From Gryganskiella cystojenkinii (Eukaryota > Mortierellomycota > Mortierellomycetes > Mortierellales > Mortierellaceae), in contig JAAAIG010001015.1 of NCBI GenBank assembly GCA_015852425.1, positions 1 through 12,630 of the forward strand: 12,630 bases of DNA. Direction: 5' to 3'. This document shows positions 1 to 8,756 of this stretch, piece after piece. A program made the translations under genes and the position numbers. Positions within the stretch are counted from its first letter, which is position 1. Each line of letters opens with the position of its first letter. The notes beneath the pieces were generated by a model that made no database searches, was not told where the DNA came from, and saw only the letters and a list, made by a program, of their open reading frames with translations.

Positions 1-141
1 CCGGTAAAGGAAAGGGAGCGCCGCGGTCAGGAAGAAGCTGTTGACTTGTAAGAGTTTCTGAAGGGTCAGTATCTCTCCTTGCTCGTAAAGGTCTTGAAAG
101 ACGAGCTGGAGACATTCCAGCGGGAGAGGGCACAATGACAT
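1..141 (-). CDS. F-box/LRR-type protein, copy A, N-terminal part only
   Basis: The gene starts at the ATG at 141-139 and runs off the left edge, so 47 codons are visible. The protein begins MSLCPLPLECLQLVF and continues with a leucine-rich helical stretch, as in the F-box domain that docks substrate receptors onto Skp1 in SCF ubiquitin ligases. It matches the start of copy B at an offset of exactly 3210 bases. I counted four differences in the first 40 bases and none from 41 to about 170, which includes the start codon and proximal leader. The start is chosen because it is the methionine shared by both copies in front of the conserved PLPLECLQLV motif. The substrate-binding part lies outside the window. 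The F-box call is from motif recognition, and the substrate is unknown. Confidence 0.85.
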   Translation of the reverse strand, partial: MSLCPLPLECLQLVFQDLYEQGEILTLQKLLQVNSFFLTAALPFLYR

Positions 142-261
142 GATGAATGTTAAATGACGAAAGGAATGAAGGTTGAGGATGAATGGAGATGGAAAAAGAG
201 GGAAAAAAATTGAAAAATGAAAGAAAAATGAGAGCGGACAGATGGACGCCCTGTTATGCCG

Positions 262-278
262 TTCATTTTGCCACCGAA
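262..278 (-). promoter_or_regulatory. PACE-like promoter element of copy A
   Basis: On the minus strand this reads TTCGGTGGCAAAATGAA. It contains GGTGGCAAA, identical to the proteasome-associated control element bound by Rpn4 in budding yeast. The core lies about 126 bases upstream of the copy A start codon. The same 17 bases recur upstream of copy B, between flanks that have begun to diverge. That it works as such an element in this fungus is inference. Confidence 0.45.
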
Positions 279-435
279 TGCCTCCGTTTGCTACTCAGCC
301 CCTCTTAATTTTTGGAAGCATTGCCATAAGGCAGGTGGATTGGAATGAGTAGCCCAGCTTCATTTATTGATATATGCAAACTCTCGTCAAATTTTCCCAC
401 TGACTTTACTATCGAAACCCTCGTCCGTACCATCG

Positions 436-3351
436 CTACTCTTCCTTACATTCAGGGATATCTTCCGCTGCATCCTTGGGGAAGGACCAATATCTACCAG
501 AGATATGGTATTCTGCGTCCTTTAGTGGAACCGTCTCTTCCAACGTCTGACGCCCATCCGATCCAATCACCCACGTCGGTCGCGCGATCAAACCATATTC
601 ATTCATCAAGATCTCAGCTCCCACCTCTCGTTGCTCATACAGTCCACAACGAGCCCTCTTGAGATCCGGCAGACGCTCCATCAACCCCAGCCAGGCTTCA
701 AATGAGTAACCTGCCGAAATGCTTTGCTCGCTCAACTCTGCAAGCTTGGAGAAAACCGCAGGCCTGTTCAGAGTGCCGCCATACATGACTTGGATGGTCT
801 CATCGTTCAAAAACCAGGGTCCGCTCAGGGTGAGATATTTGAGACTTGACGTGATGACATCTGACTGCCGATCTTGTTCATTGTCACCGTTGCTGACACT
901 GGACTTGGTCATGAAGTCCTCAACCGAGAGCACTCGTTTGTGGAGACCCTCTCTGGTAGTAATATCAATCCACAGACTGTCGAGTGAAGGGCATCCGGCT
1001 AGCATTCGAAACTTGAACAAGAATCCAAACTCGCCAGAGAGCTGCAAGAGTGTGAGGCGAGGAAGTTGCCAATCCCAGGTCCAAGCAGCTCGGTGACCCA
1101 ACGCAGGTGGTTCTGTCGTCGATAGCGACAATGACTTGTTTGATCCTTGCAACGCTCCTCCCGAGAGCCGGAATGAGGCTTCGAGTTCTTCAACTGGTGG
1201 AATGAACGACCATCCTTGATACCTCGAATGTCCCAATCGTAATTGTTGCAGATTTGGTGTGTGAAGGAGGCAGTCAGGATGGAAAACTAGGGCTGCATAA
1301 CCAGAAAGATAAATATGGGTCATCTTGGGTCTTGGTTCCAGAAACGGCTCGCAACTTTGAAGATTCTCGCATCGATAAGGGCCGCTAGAGCTATCTACAA
1401 TCGTGAGCGACTCCAGTTTATGGTTGTCGTTGCCGTTGTTATCCTCGTTGTCGTTGCTGAGATCATTATCGTCCTTGAGGTTGGCGTCGAAACCTTGATC
1501 ATCTCTACACTTCGTGCGGCAAGACCCCAAGGAGGTGGAAAAGTCAGGCCCGATTGTAATTCGAACTCGTCCAAAGGCATTGAGCTCGATCTTGGTCAAT
1601 GCAGGCAATTGACTCCAATAAGGATCGGCAACAATGTGAAAATCAAAAAGGACGGGCGTGAAAGGTTGTCCTGGGATGGCGTTGGTTACTTCAGCAGCTC
1701 CACCTCCTGCTTGAGACTCAAGGGCACCCACAACAGCGCTCAGGTCCTTCAAGGCGGTTCCAAACGCAAACACGATGTCGTCCAGTTCCCGTTGTGTCGG
1801 TGTGTTGACACGTATGGTCTCAAGTGGGACAAGCGGCAATGGCGGTGGAACAGGCGAGACCGAGGAGAACACAAATTTGGTTTCGGATTCTGCTCTTATC
1901 GCGGCAGCCTTGGCGGTGACAGCCGCATGGTATCGGTTCCAAGCCAACCTCTCTTGTACGGCCCACTTGAAAGACTCGGGACCAGTATGCTGCGAGCTGA
2001 ATCGGTTCAATCCACGACAACGCTTCAGGTTTGCTATCAATTTGGTCACTGCTTCCTCAGTCTCAAAGCCCAGCAACTTGATCTCCTTTACGAAATCGAG
2101 GTTCGTCTCTTGAATGTGGTTCGCAACTTGGATTATGTTTGTATAATCAATCATCGACACGCGATTCTCGGCCGGTAAGAGACTCTTGAGCTCATCAAAG
2201 ATCTCTTGTGAGCAATGCGTCCAACCTACGCCTCCTATCTCCCAAGTCGAATCTGGAGGGCATTCAGCTTGTCGAAGCTGTTTCGGGAAATGGACGAGAT
2301 GTTGTCTCACAAACTCAAACATGGTCTTGAATTGTTGGTTCCGTTTAACTCTCATGGCCTTCTTGATTTCTTCGAGTTCCTGGTCTACGGGCGGACCGTC
2401 CATAGCCTCTTGACCAAATAAACCGGCGCTGTTGTTGCTGTTGAACGTATTGGCGCTCCGCTCCCCTACAATTCTTGAATCGAAAAACTCGTCCATCAGG
2501 AACGAAACATTGATCAGGGACTTGAAATTGGAGACGCAAGCCAGGTACCGATCGATATCCGAAAGTGGGATCGTCAAGAGCTCCACATTTTCCATCACAG
2601 GTGAACAAAATGCCCACGTTAGGTCTCGTCGGATGGATGTCGCCAGAGCTGCTTGACGGAAATGTCTCATGTTGGCAGGTATGTGCCAGGTCAAATTGTA
2701 CGGGGAGGCCAACACGCTCAACATGATCTTTAAAGGAGGGAAGAGAAGATCTTGATCGTGATCACCCTGGCCGTACTCGGTTGCTATTTCACCTGTGGCG
2801 CTCGACTTGAGTGCATAATCGAGCAGCCTGGCAGGGTAGTCCCAACGTCCACGACGATCAAACTCTTTGAAGACCACATTCTCAAAGGAAAAGATGCGGG
2901 TATAAGAGAGGTAGTTGATCACCCTCTTCTTGATCAGATCCTGGACTTGGAGTTGGTCTTGATCTTCATATGACTTTTCAAAGTCAGCTGGCTCCTTGGG
3001 GTCATCCTTCTTCTCGGCGTGATTATGGTCCTTGCTTGTGCCTTCCACCTCCTTCTCAATGACATGTTCGGGAAAGACATCAAAGGCGGCGTTGAGGAGG
3101 TCTGTGATCTCATTGGGTGGTCGTTGTCGCAAGATGTTCTGGACAGACTTGTAAAGCGAAGGATAGTAAAGGGACTTTGTTGGGTAGAAACCAGGAGGGC
3201 AAGCGGGATCCTGGTAAAGGAAAGGGAGAGCCGCGATCAGGAAAAAGCTGTTGACTTGTAAGAGTTTCTGAAGGGTCAGTATCTCTCCTTGCTCGTAAAG
3301 GTCTTGAAAGACGAGCTGGAGACATTCCAGCGGGAGAGGGCACAATGACAT
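436..3351 (-). CDS. F-box/leucine-rich-repeat protein, copy B, complete
   Basis: A single uninterrupted frame of 971 codons with no intron. Residues 1-50 form an F-box-like domain (MSLCPLPLECLQLVF, then helical LQKLLQVNSFF). A charged Lys/Asp/Glu-rich linker follows near residues 140-170. A second Asp/Asn-rich low-complexity stretch lies near residues 625-645, encoded by 1420-1477. The C-terminal third has leucine-rich-repeat-like strands such as LPALTKIELNAF, LPRLTLLQLSG and SLKYLTLSG. By family it would be a substrate receptor of an SCF ubiquitin ligase, acting in nucleus or cytoplasm; the target is unknown. The frame stays open 35 codons upstream to an ATG at 3456, but I prefer 3351. That start is shared with copy A, and the upstream ATG overlaps the PACE-like motif. 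The gene lies in a tandem array with copies A and C, all on the same strand. Confidence 0.9.
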   Translation of the reverse strand: MSLCPLPLECLQLVFQDLYEQGEILTLQKLLQVNSFFLIAALPFLYQDPACPPGFYPTKSLYYPSLYKSVQNILRQRPPNEITDLLNAAFDVFPEHVIEKEVEGTSKDHNHAEKKDDPKEPADFEKSYEDQDQLQVQDLIKKRVINYLSYTRIFSFENVVFKEFDRRGRWDYPARLLDYALKSSATGEIATEYGQGDHDQDLLFPPLKIMLSVLASPYNLTWHIPANMRHFRQAALATSIRRDLTWAFCSPVMENVELLTIPLSDIDRYLACVSNFKSLINVSFLMDEFFDSRIVGERSANTFNSNNSAGLFGQEAMDGPPVDQELEEIKKAMRVKRNQQFKTMFEFVRQHLVHFPKQLRQAECPPDSTWEIGGVGWTHCSQEIFDELKSLLPAENRVSMIDYTNIIQVANHIQETNLDFVKEIKLLGFETEEAVTKLIANLKRCRGLNRFSSQHTGPESFKWAVQERLAWNRYHAAVTAKAAAIRAESETKFVFSSVSPVPPPLPLVPLETIRVNTPTQRELDDIVFAFGTALKDLSAVVGALESQAGGGAAEVTNAIPGQPFTPVLFDFHIVADPYWSQLPALTKIELNAFGRVRITIGPDFSTSLGSCRTKCRDDQGFDANLKDDNDLSNDNEDNNGNDNHKLESLTIVDSSSGPYRCENLQSCEPFLEPRPKMTHIYLSGYAALVFHPDCLLHTPNLQQLRLGHSRYQGWSFIPPVEELEASFRLSGGALQGSNKSLSLSTTEPPALGHRAAWTWDWQLPRLTLLQLSGEFGFLFKFRMLAGCPSLDSLWIDITTREGLHKRVLSVEDFMTKSSVSNGDNEQDRQSDVITSSLKYLTLSGPWFLNDETIQVMYGGTLNRPAVFSKLAELSEQSISAGYSFEAWLGLMERLPDLKRARCGLYEQREVGAEILMNEYGLIARPTWVIGSDGRQTLEETVPLKDAEYHISGRYWSFPKDAAEDIPECKEE

Positions 3352-3451
3352 GATGAATGTTAAATGACGAAAGGAATGAAAGTTGAGGATGACTGGAGAT
3401 GAGAGAGAAAAAAAAGAAAACAAAGAGAGCCGATGAGCAGGCTGTTGTGCA

Positions 3452-3468
3452 TTCATTTTGCCACCGAA
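3452..3468 (-). promoter_or_regulatory. PACE-like promoter element of copy B
   Basis: The same 17-base element as upstream of copy A. The GGTGGCAAA core is at 3457-3465, about 106 bases upstream of the start codon at 3351. The spacing differs from copy A by 20 bases, so the leader has changed length while the motif is unchanged. No clear TATA box was seen in either F-box promoter. Confidence 0.45.
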
Positions 3469-3639
3469 AGTTCAACGCCGCTTATTTTTTTTTCTGAGCA
3501 TTGCCACGAAGACAGATGGATCTCAATATGTAGCCTAGATTTATTTATTTTTATACGCACTTTCAAACAAACCCACGTCAATTCTGTCCACTGATTTTTA
3601 TTATCCAAGCCCTCGTCCGCACCATCACTACTCTTTCTT

Positions 3640-4135
3640 TTACTCAACAATTTCTTCCGCGGCATCTCTGGGGAAGGACCAAGACACGCCATAGAAATAG
3701 TAGACTGTGTCCTTCAGTGGAACTGTCTCTTCCAACGTCATACGCCTATCCAATCCAGTCACCCACCTCGGTCGCGCGATCAAACCATAATTGTTCATCA
3801 GGATCCTAGCCCCCACCTCGCTTTCGTCATACAATCCACAATGAGCCATCTTGAGATCCGATTGACCCTGCATCAACGCTAGCCAGATATTAAAAGAGTA
3901 GCCTGCCGTAATGTTATCCTCGCTCAGGTGTGTAAGCCTGGGGAAGACCGCAGGCCTATTCAGAGTGCCGCCATACATGACTTGGATGGTCTCATCGTTC
4001 AGAAACCAGCGCTCAGGGTGAGATATTTGAGACCTGACGTGGTGACATCTGACTGCTGGTCTGGTTCATTGTTACAGTTGCTGACACTAGACTTGGTCAT
4101 GAAGTCCTCAACCGAGAGCACTCGTTTGTGGAGAC
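3640..4135 (-). pseudogene. F-box/LRR gene remnant, copy C, 3' end only
   Basis: On the minus strand this matches the last ~500 bases of copy B (436-951), including MYGGTLNRPAVF, AGYSF, CGLYDESEVGA, NNYGLIARP and TLEETVPLKD. A stop at 3640-3642 sits close to where the copy B stop lies. Two defects show it is broken. First, near 4008-4011 copy B has 16 bases (CCAGGGTCCGCTCAGG on the plus strand) where copy C has 12, a four-base loss that shifts the frame. Second, similarity ends abruptly at 4135 after the shared string gtttgtggagac, and the remaining 5' ~80% of the gene is absent. The frame left open downstream (3640-3978) covers only 112 residues. It is more diverged from B than A is, so it is an older copy. 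Confidence 0.85.
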
Positions 4136-4794
4136 TTGCGTGGGAACATGCCTTCAGGTACGCCAAACAAGTCAAAACGAGAGCGTTCGGATTGTACCTG
4201 GTGGTTGCCCCAGGCTGCAGACTTTAATCATACAGTACAGTCCCCACGGCTCGCCCCGACCTCAGCTGTCAGAAAAGATTCGTGTCCAGCAACTGATAGC
4301 GGTGTGTTTGGCTCTCTGTGTGGGTTTAGATTTCATCCAAGTTTCCCATCCCTGTAAGATCGCCTGCTTCTTGTTGTTTGTCATGCACCAAAACTCGAAA
4401 TATCCGGTCGCGGTCGCAGAGTTCAATACTTAGAGGCGTACTCGCTTGCCCAACAAACACACGTCCATAGCACTCTCACAAGGCAACGAGTGGAAGGACG
4501 CTGGCGCATCACCAACCCAATATAAGGCTGGTACCGCCCGATTGTTTGACCAATTAACACATTCCGCAATGGAGCACAGATTCACCAAAGCCACCGAAGC
4601 TGGCCATGGTTTCTGGCTCGATTGGGCGTGCCGAATGGCACCATACTCACTCTCGACGTATAAATACCAGCAATAACTTACTCGTCTAGTCTAGTCCTCT
4701 TACCTGCTCATCCTTATAACTTGTTTTACACACCTCACACAAACTTGCCTGTCAGTCCTTGACATCAGGGGTGTCATGGGTAGGGAAGAGGTGG
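4136..4794. other. Spacer beyond the broken end of copy C
   Basis: Sequence begins abruptly where copy C homology ends. Several short open frames are present (for example 4128-4433 and 4446-4676 on plus). None shows a recognisable domain or convincing splice structure, and I do not call them genes. A TATA-like box lies at 4659-4666. No terminal inverted repeats or target duplications mark the breakpoint at 4135/4136. Confidence 0.5.
4659..4666 (+). promoter_or_regulatory. TATA-like box (TATAAATA)
   Basis: TATAAATA is followed about 30 bases later by a pyrimidine-rich stretch (ctcgtctagtctagtcctctt), the layout of a plus-strand core promoter. The next plus ATG (4776) opens only nine codons before a stop, so no gene is attached to it. 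It could be left over from a lost gene or be chance. Confidence 0.25.
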
Positions 4795-6808
4795 TCATCT
4801 TCTAATTTTGTCGTTCCTAGAAGCGTCTGCAATTGGAATAAGCGGGAAAAAATCCTGCTCATGGCCCGACTCACCCAGATTCGAAGGACGTTCGAAGGAT
4901 GAGATGCAGGTGTGGACAATAGTGTTTCCTCGGCTGGCTACAAGGTAAAACACCACGGCCCTTCCTTCCGTCTTGAGGCTCAACAGGGGATAGGCAGCAA
5001 AGCAGGTGATCCAGACCGTCCTTGGCAAAGATTGTCAACCACAAGACATTCACATTCAACTCTTGCTTTGACACCCGGGTTCCCTTGAGCTCACCAAAGT
5101 AGATCTTCTTCCCTCCTACAGTGCATCCCACAATATCTGACTGCCAGGAGGAGCCACGCTGACCCAGCTCCTGTTTCCTCTCTTTGCCATGGGCAGTTGT
5201 GAAACTGGCACCAAAGTAGAGACATGCACTTTTCTTTAGAAAATAATAAAAGTGAAGGCGAAAGTCAAAGTCAAGTTTGCAATTAAAGAGTACCTGGTAA
5301 ACTTAACCTCGTGCTGGATTTGTAAAACCTCCTCTGGAATCGGGCCAACCATTGCCATTGCACCGTCAGCTTCGCTGCGCAGTCATGACCATGTACTGAT
5401 TTTCCTAAAGACGTGTAAAGCCATGAACAGAACCGAAAGAATATTTGTCGTTTTATAATCCTCATATGTCGCCATAATCGCATCTATAATCGGTATCGTA
5501 TTCAATGTACTCGCGACTCCAAAATCAGCGTCCAAATTGGCGGACAGCTCAATAGAGGACCAAAGCTACAGGCCGAAAAAAGGATCGATGGGTGTTAGAA
5601 GCACCAATAAAATAAAATTGGACAAAGTAAAAGCGTACCTCATGCCACCTTGCCCAATGACCTCGTAGCTCGTTTGAGATCCTCACCCTGTTGCTTTTTT
5701 GTGTAGAATGACTTGAGCACATCTCGACGGATTTGCAGAATGTCATCATTGGAGAGATGTGCATCCTCTTCATCGATATGGAGCACACCATATAACACCG
5801 TAAGAAATAACAAAAAAAAACAGAGTTAGAGGGCGCCATGAACTTTAGAAATACATACGCGATATCGTTTAGGTCATTGTACTCCAAATCTGTCTTCTTT
5901 CGCGTCGTGCTGTAGATCCTGGTCATTGGAGGGCACAGTCTCTGTCACTAAGTTGCAGTGTAAAGGTGTACTCTTGTCGGTCGCGGTTAAAAGGAAACTG
6001 AAAGCAACACCAGTCCTGCTCAATGAAAGGACGGCAGCTCTTACCTCATCTTGGCGTCGTACAGCGTGCTAGCTGGTCCACATGCAAATAGTAGTATAGC
6101 CCCTGCATCAATCTCAAACAGAGCAGGATAGTCACCACCATCCGCACTATTTGCTATAGATCTTTCTCTATCATCTGTGTTGAAAAAGCGACTTACTTGT
6201 TCAACTACATAATTTCATTCAAAGTATCTGCTATCATTTTGAGCCAACCTACATGGACGTTCAGATGAGGAACCTTCGAAAGATTCTCGATCTCGTTTTT
6301 TGGGAGGTCGGCTAGAGCTAGTTCAGGGCTCAGGCACATCACGACCGGAGGCGCCTGCTGACGGACAGACTTTACGAGCGACTGACCTCAATCAAAGAAG
6401 AAAGAGTGTCGCTCGCGCCCCTTTTGAGCCTCTTTCAACTCACTATCATTATTCAAATTTCAATAGAAACAAAAGTCAGAATTTGTCCTCAGTAATCTTA
6501 CTGTGCCTGTTCTAGCAAGAGAACGTCTTTTGCCTTGCTTCCTTGGCCATTGCACGTGCTAATTTTGTTGACCGAATGCTGATACTGAACCAAGTGTTTT
6601 GGTCGACAAGCCTGCACTACAGGCTGTGGCCGAGACCATAGGCATCACCTTCTCATTGACCTAAAAATGCAATCTAGGTTAGCACATAAGTAAATACGCA
6701 AGCTAATTCGTTTGTTTTGTAAACTTACGGTGACTATGTGATGGAATACCAGGCTCCTCCTACACTCTGTTGTTTTTTTGAAAGCAACTACCACTCTCGG
6801 ATCTTGTT

Positions 6809-6862
6809 CCTCGTCTTCGTCCTCGTCCTCATCGTCGTTGTCGTCGTTGTCGTCGTCGTCCT
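6809..6862 (-). repeat. GAC/GAN trinucleotide tract coding an acidic run
   Basis: A cgtcgt/cctcgt-type trinucleotide repeat. On the minus strand it encodes an almost pure Asp/Glu run with a few Asn inside the 6729-6908 exon. On the plus strand it yields a spurious valine-rich frame. Confidence 0.8.
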
Positions 6863-7250
6863 TGAGACGGATCGACAGAGACTGGTGGAGGCGACGGGAA
6901 AAGAAGCGCTATTAAAACGAAAGCCATCGCCAGCGTGATTTTAGTCCTCACAAAGGTTGTCCCCTACAAATAAAGATAACAACTCGTCCAAGACACTGCC
7001 CACGTTGTGCTTTCACTGGTCGCGCATTGTCCGTAGTGATCCTGCGCCGTCATTGCGAGCTGCTGCTGCCAATCTGCGTTGGTCTAGAAATGAACCATGT
7101 GTTAGGAACTCAGCGACCTGATGAGTAATCACCGCTTCTCGACCTGCCTCTGTTTCTCCCATTAACCGAGTATTGGCAATAGCTGAACTCCAGAGTCGTC
7201 TGCTTCGTCCCTATCTTCAGTATCTGCAGTCACTCGCTCATCTATTATGC

Positions 7251-7302
7251 AGCGGAAAGGACAGGTACAATCAGGAAGCGGAAAGGACACGAATAATCAG
7301 GA
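7251..7302. repeat. 26-base tandem duplication
   Basis: Two adjacent 26-base copies (7251-7276 and 7277-7302) begin agcggaaaggaca and end atcagga, with three mismatches. They sit in the intron-like stretch between the 7353-7409 exon and the next exon. Confidence 0.85.
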
Positions 7303-7471
7303 ATAGGACTAGAAGGTGGCCAATACAAATATTCCAAGGAGTTAGAACTTACTGTCGTTAGGTTAGGCATATCCTCCTGAGCGCATAGTTGCCCCGCCGA
7401 GCTTGGCGTCTAAGAGAGGAAGAAGTTCATTGATAGTTTGGCATTATAAAGCACTTCGACTGAAAGTTTAC

Positions 7472-8756
7472 TCATTTTAAAACCACAGTCATGTTGATAA
7501 CGCAAACAAATCCAGTTCGATCCACAAAAGGATTTGCGGACGATCTGAAGGATGGTGTATAAGGCAGTGTCCTCCTCGGATCGAGACAATAAAGTTCACA
7601 CCCGCTTCTTAAGTAGCCGAAACTGGGCATCTGCTGTTAGTGCCGCTAGAGCTACTGGTGACGGGATAGGCCGCTGTCAATAGATCCTCCTGGAGGGATT
7701 TAACGATCTGGTAGCAAATCAAGCTCGTATCCAGTGGCGGAAGGCGTAACCGTCTTTCGACCATCTTGGAAATGGAGAGCTGCCTACCAAGCAAAGCGAC
7801 AGTGTTAATGATGCTGGACAACAGAACGCTACAGACAGGAAAGATAGAAAACAAGAAAATTGAGTGGCCACCATAAACTAACATAACGTCCGTTTCCAAA
7901 CAATCTAACTCACAACACATACCCCTTGCCAGCAACTGAGCCTGGCTGACGAAGTTCCTTGAGTGCTGCTAAGTACATTTCCCGCAGAACACCGGAGATA
8001 TCTGTCGTGCCAATCAAGCAGGCATTCAGTCGAATGTTCTTGCGTCTCTGGACTTGAAGCTACGTCGATCTTGCATCCGATGCTTTGGCCTCCCAACAAT
8101 ACAGTTCGACTGGCTTCTTCTCGCCCAGCAACTGGGAGAACAGATCGATTTTGCGGCCACGAGCTTGAATGGAGGTTCAGTAACAAGAAAAGGCGCCTTC
8201 GACCCGTCTGTGGTCAGATGATACCTCGACCGACGATAGCTCTCCTATCCTAGGTACAACATGGCTATGGTAGAGCGTTCTAGACACATCGCGCCAAAAA
8301 CACACTCAAAGACACACATCATCCTGCTCTGAGCACACACGATTCTCTGAAAACAGAATCTCGCTATAGCTATTAATGAAGGGGATGAACATGGTTCCTA
8401 TTAGTCGAGTGTGGAGAACATAGCGAAGGCTTGTAATCACCTGTCATATAAAGAGGGGGAGAGAATCACCTACAGGATGTGGACAATTGAGCATGCCATG
8501 CTCTTGAGCTATTTGCTTGATATTCTTGTGAGCATTCTGTAAGATGAACTCGCGCCTGTCCATGCAAAGGTCAGCCGACAAGGCCTGCAAGTCCACTTCT
8601 TTGGTGACCCCTCGCCGTTAAATTTGGGCAGCCAAGTTGTAGTGACAGGGACTTTTCTTTCAGTCTGTTCGTATGCGTCCCGAAAGACAGAGGTGGAAGA
8701 TCCAGTCGCGAAGAATTAGTCTGCGATCTTTTTGATGTCGGTCTCGAGATCATCTG
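7472..8756 (-). pseudogene. Decayed gene with PD-(D/E)XK nuclease-like domain
   Basis: Minus-strand exons recognised are 8474-8756 (acceptor TTTCCTTCAG, donor GTAGGT), about 7923-8252, and 7472-7828. The last two are joined across a clean intron, 7829-7922 (GTATGT...CTGTAG), with matching phase. The first exon reads ADDLETDIKKIAD, then TTTWLPKFNGEG, then in a shifted frame VDLQALSADLCMDRREF. The second contains GRKIDLFSQLL followed by VELYCWEAKA. This is an Asp, then a hydrophobic strand ending in ExK, as in PD-(D/E)XK nucleases, followed by a basic RRKNIRLNACL helix. The third holds a helical region (DTSLICYQIVKSLQEDLLTA) and a stretch ending TLLSRSEEDTALYTILQIV. Defects: TAA at 8716-8718, a frameshift near 8594-8605, TGA at 8177-8179 (if exonic), TAG at 8060-8062, a frameshift near 7665, and TGA at 7596-7598. 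A splice at 7410-7471 could link it to the 4795-7409 gene. The start codon was not found. Confidence 0.65.

Larger units (their letters stand above)
1..4135. repeat. Tandem duplication array of ~3.2 kb F-box units
   Basis: Position 1 corresponds to 3211, and the correspondence continues through the start codons and upstream leaders. It also runs into the next gene's 3' end: 345-480 aligns with roughly 3530-3670, with shared strings such as agccctcgtccg/aaccctcgtccg and tcttccgc. The repeat unit is therefore gene plus spacer, not the coding region alone. That points to unequal crossing-over or replication-based tandem duplication rather than retroposition. The array probably continues to the left of the window. 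Confidence 0.85.
4795..7409 (-). pseudogene. Decayed multi-exon gene with C-terminal PD-(D/E)XK nuclease-like domain
   Basis: I followed a spliced minus-strand frame through roughly ten exons: 7353-7409, about 6952-7200, 6729-6908, 6502-6660, 6253-6431, 6045-6204, 5859-5997, 5649-5798, 5294-5565 and 4795-5228. Most introns (43-83 bases) have GT-AG ends and their phases join, for example 6205-6252, 5998-6044 and 5229-5293. In order the product shows an acidic Asp/Asn/Glu tract (6809-6862), a basic PPKKRDRE segment that could be a nuclear signal, a segment reading ALFEIDAGAILLFACGPAST, an acidic HIDEEDAHLSNDD segment, and the C-terminal module. That module has SDIVG, a strand KKIYFG and ELKG, matching the D...ExK core of PD-(D/E)XK nucleases. 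Defects are in-frame TGA at 7013-7015, 6323-6325, 5874-5876 and 5383-5385, TAG at 6559-6561, an intron at 5799-5858 ending CG instead of AG, and a frameshift near 4990-5000. It may be the 3' half of one gene with 7472-8756. The biological role is unknown. Confidence 0.7.

Noticed and set aside
1315..2178. 287-codon plus-strand open frame
   Set aside because: It lies entirely antisense to the complete F-box gene and has no domain. Its Val-rich part is the complement of that gene's Asp/Asn repeat.
3352..3456. Upstream start giving 35 extra residues to copy B
   Set aside because: The extension is a Ser/Phe-rich leader with indels relative to copy A, and its ATG overlaps the conserved promoter motif. 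The shared start at 3351 fits the family better.
5383..5385. TGA read as an amino acid (alternative code)
   Set aside because: The intact F-box gene terminates normally, and the TGA-containing genes also have frameshifts, other stops and a lost acceptor. Pseudogene decay is simpler.
5549..5926. 125-codon minus-strand frame as a gene
   Set aside because: It reads through two introns in the wrong frame. The adjacent spliced frame gives the coherent protein sequence.
6738..6938. Valine-rich plus-strand frame resembling a membrane segment
   Set aside because: The Val run is the reverse strand of a GAC-type repeat that encodes an acidic tract in a spliced minus-strand exon.
7609..7935. 108-codon minus-strand frame as a stand-alone gene
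   Set aside because: Its first third is the translated intron 7829-7922. Only the part from 7828 down is an exon of the larger decayed gene.
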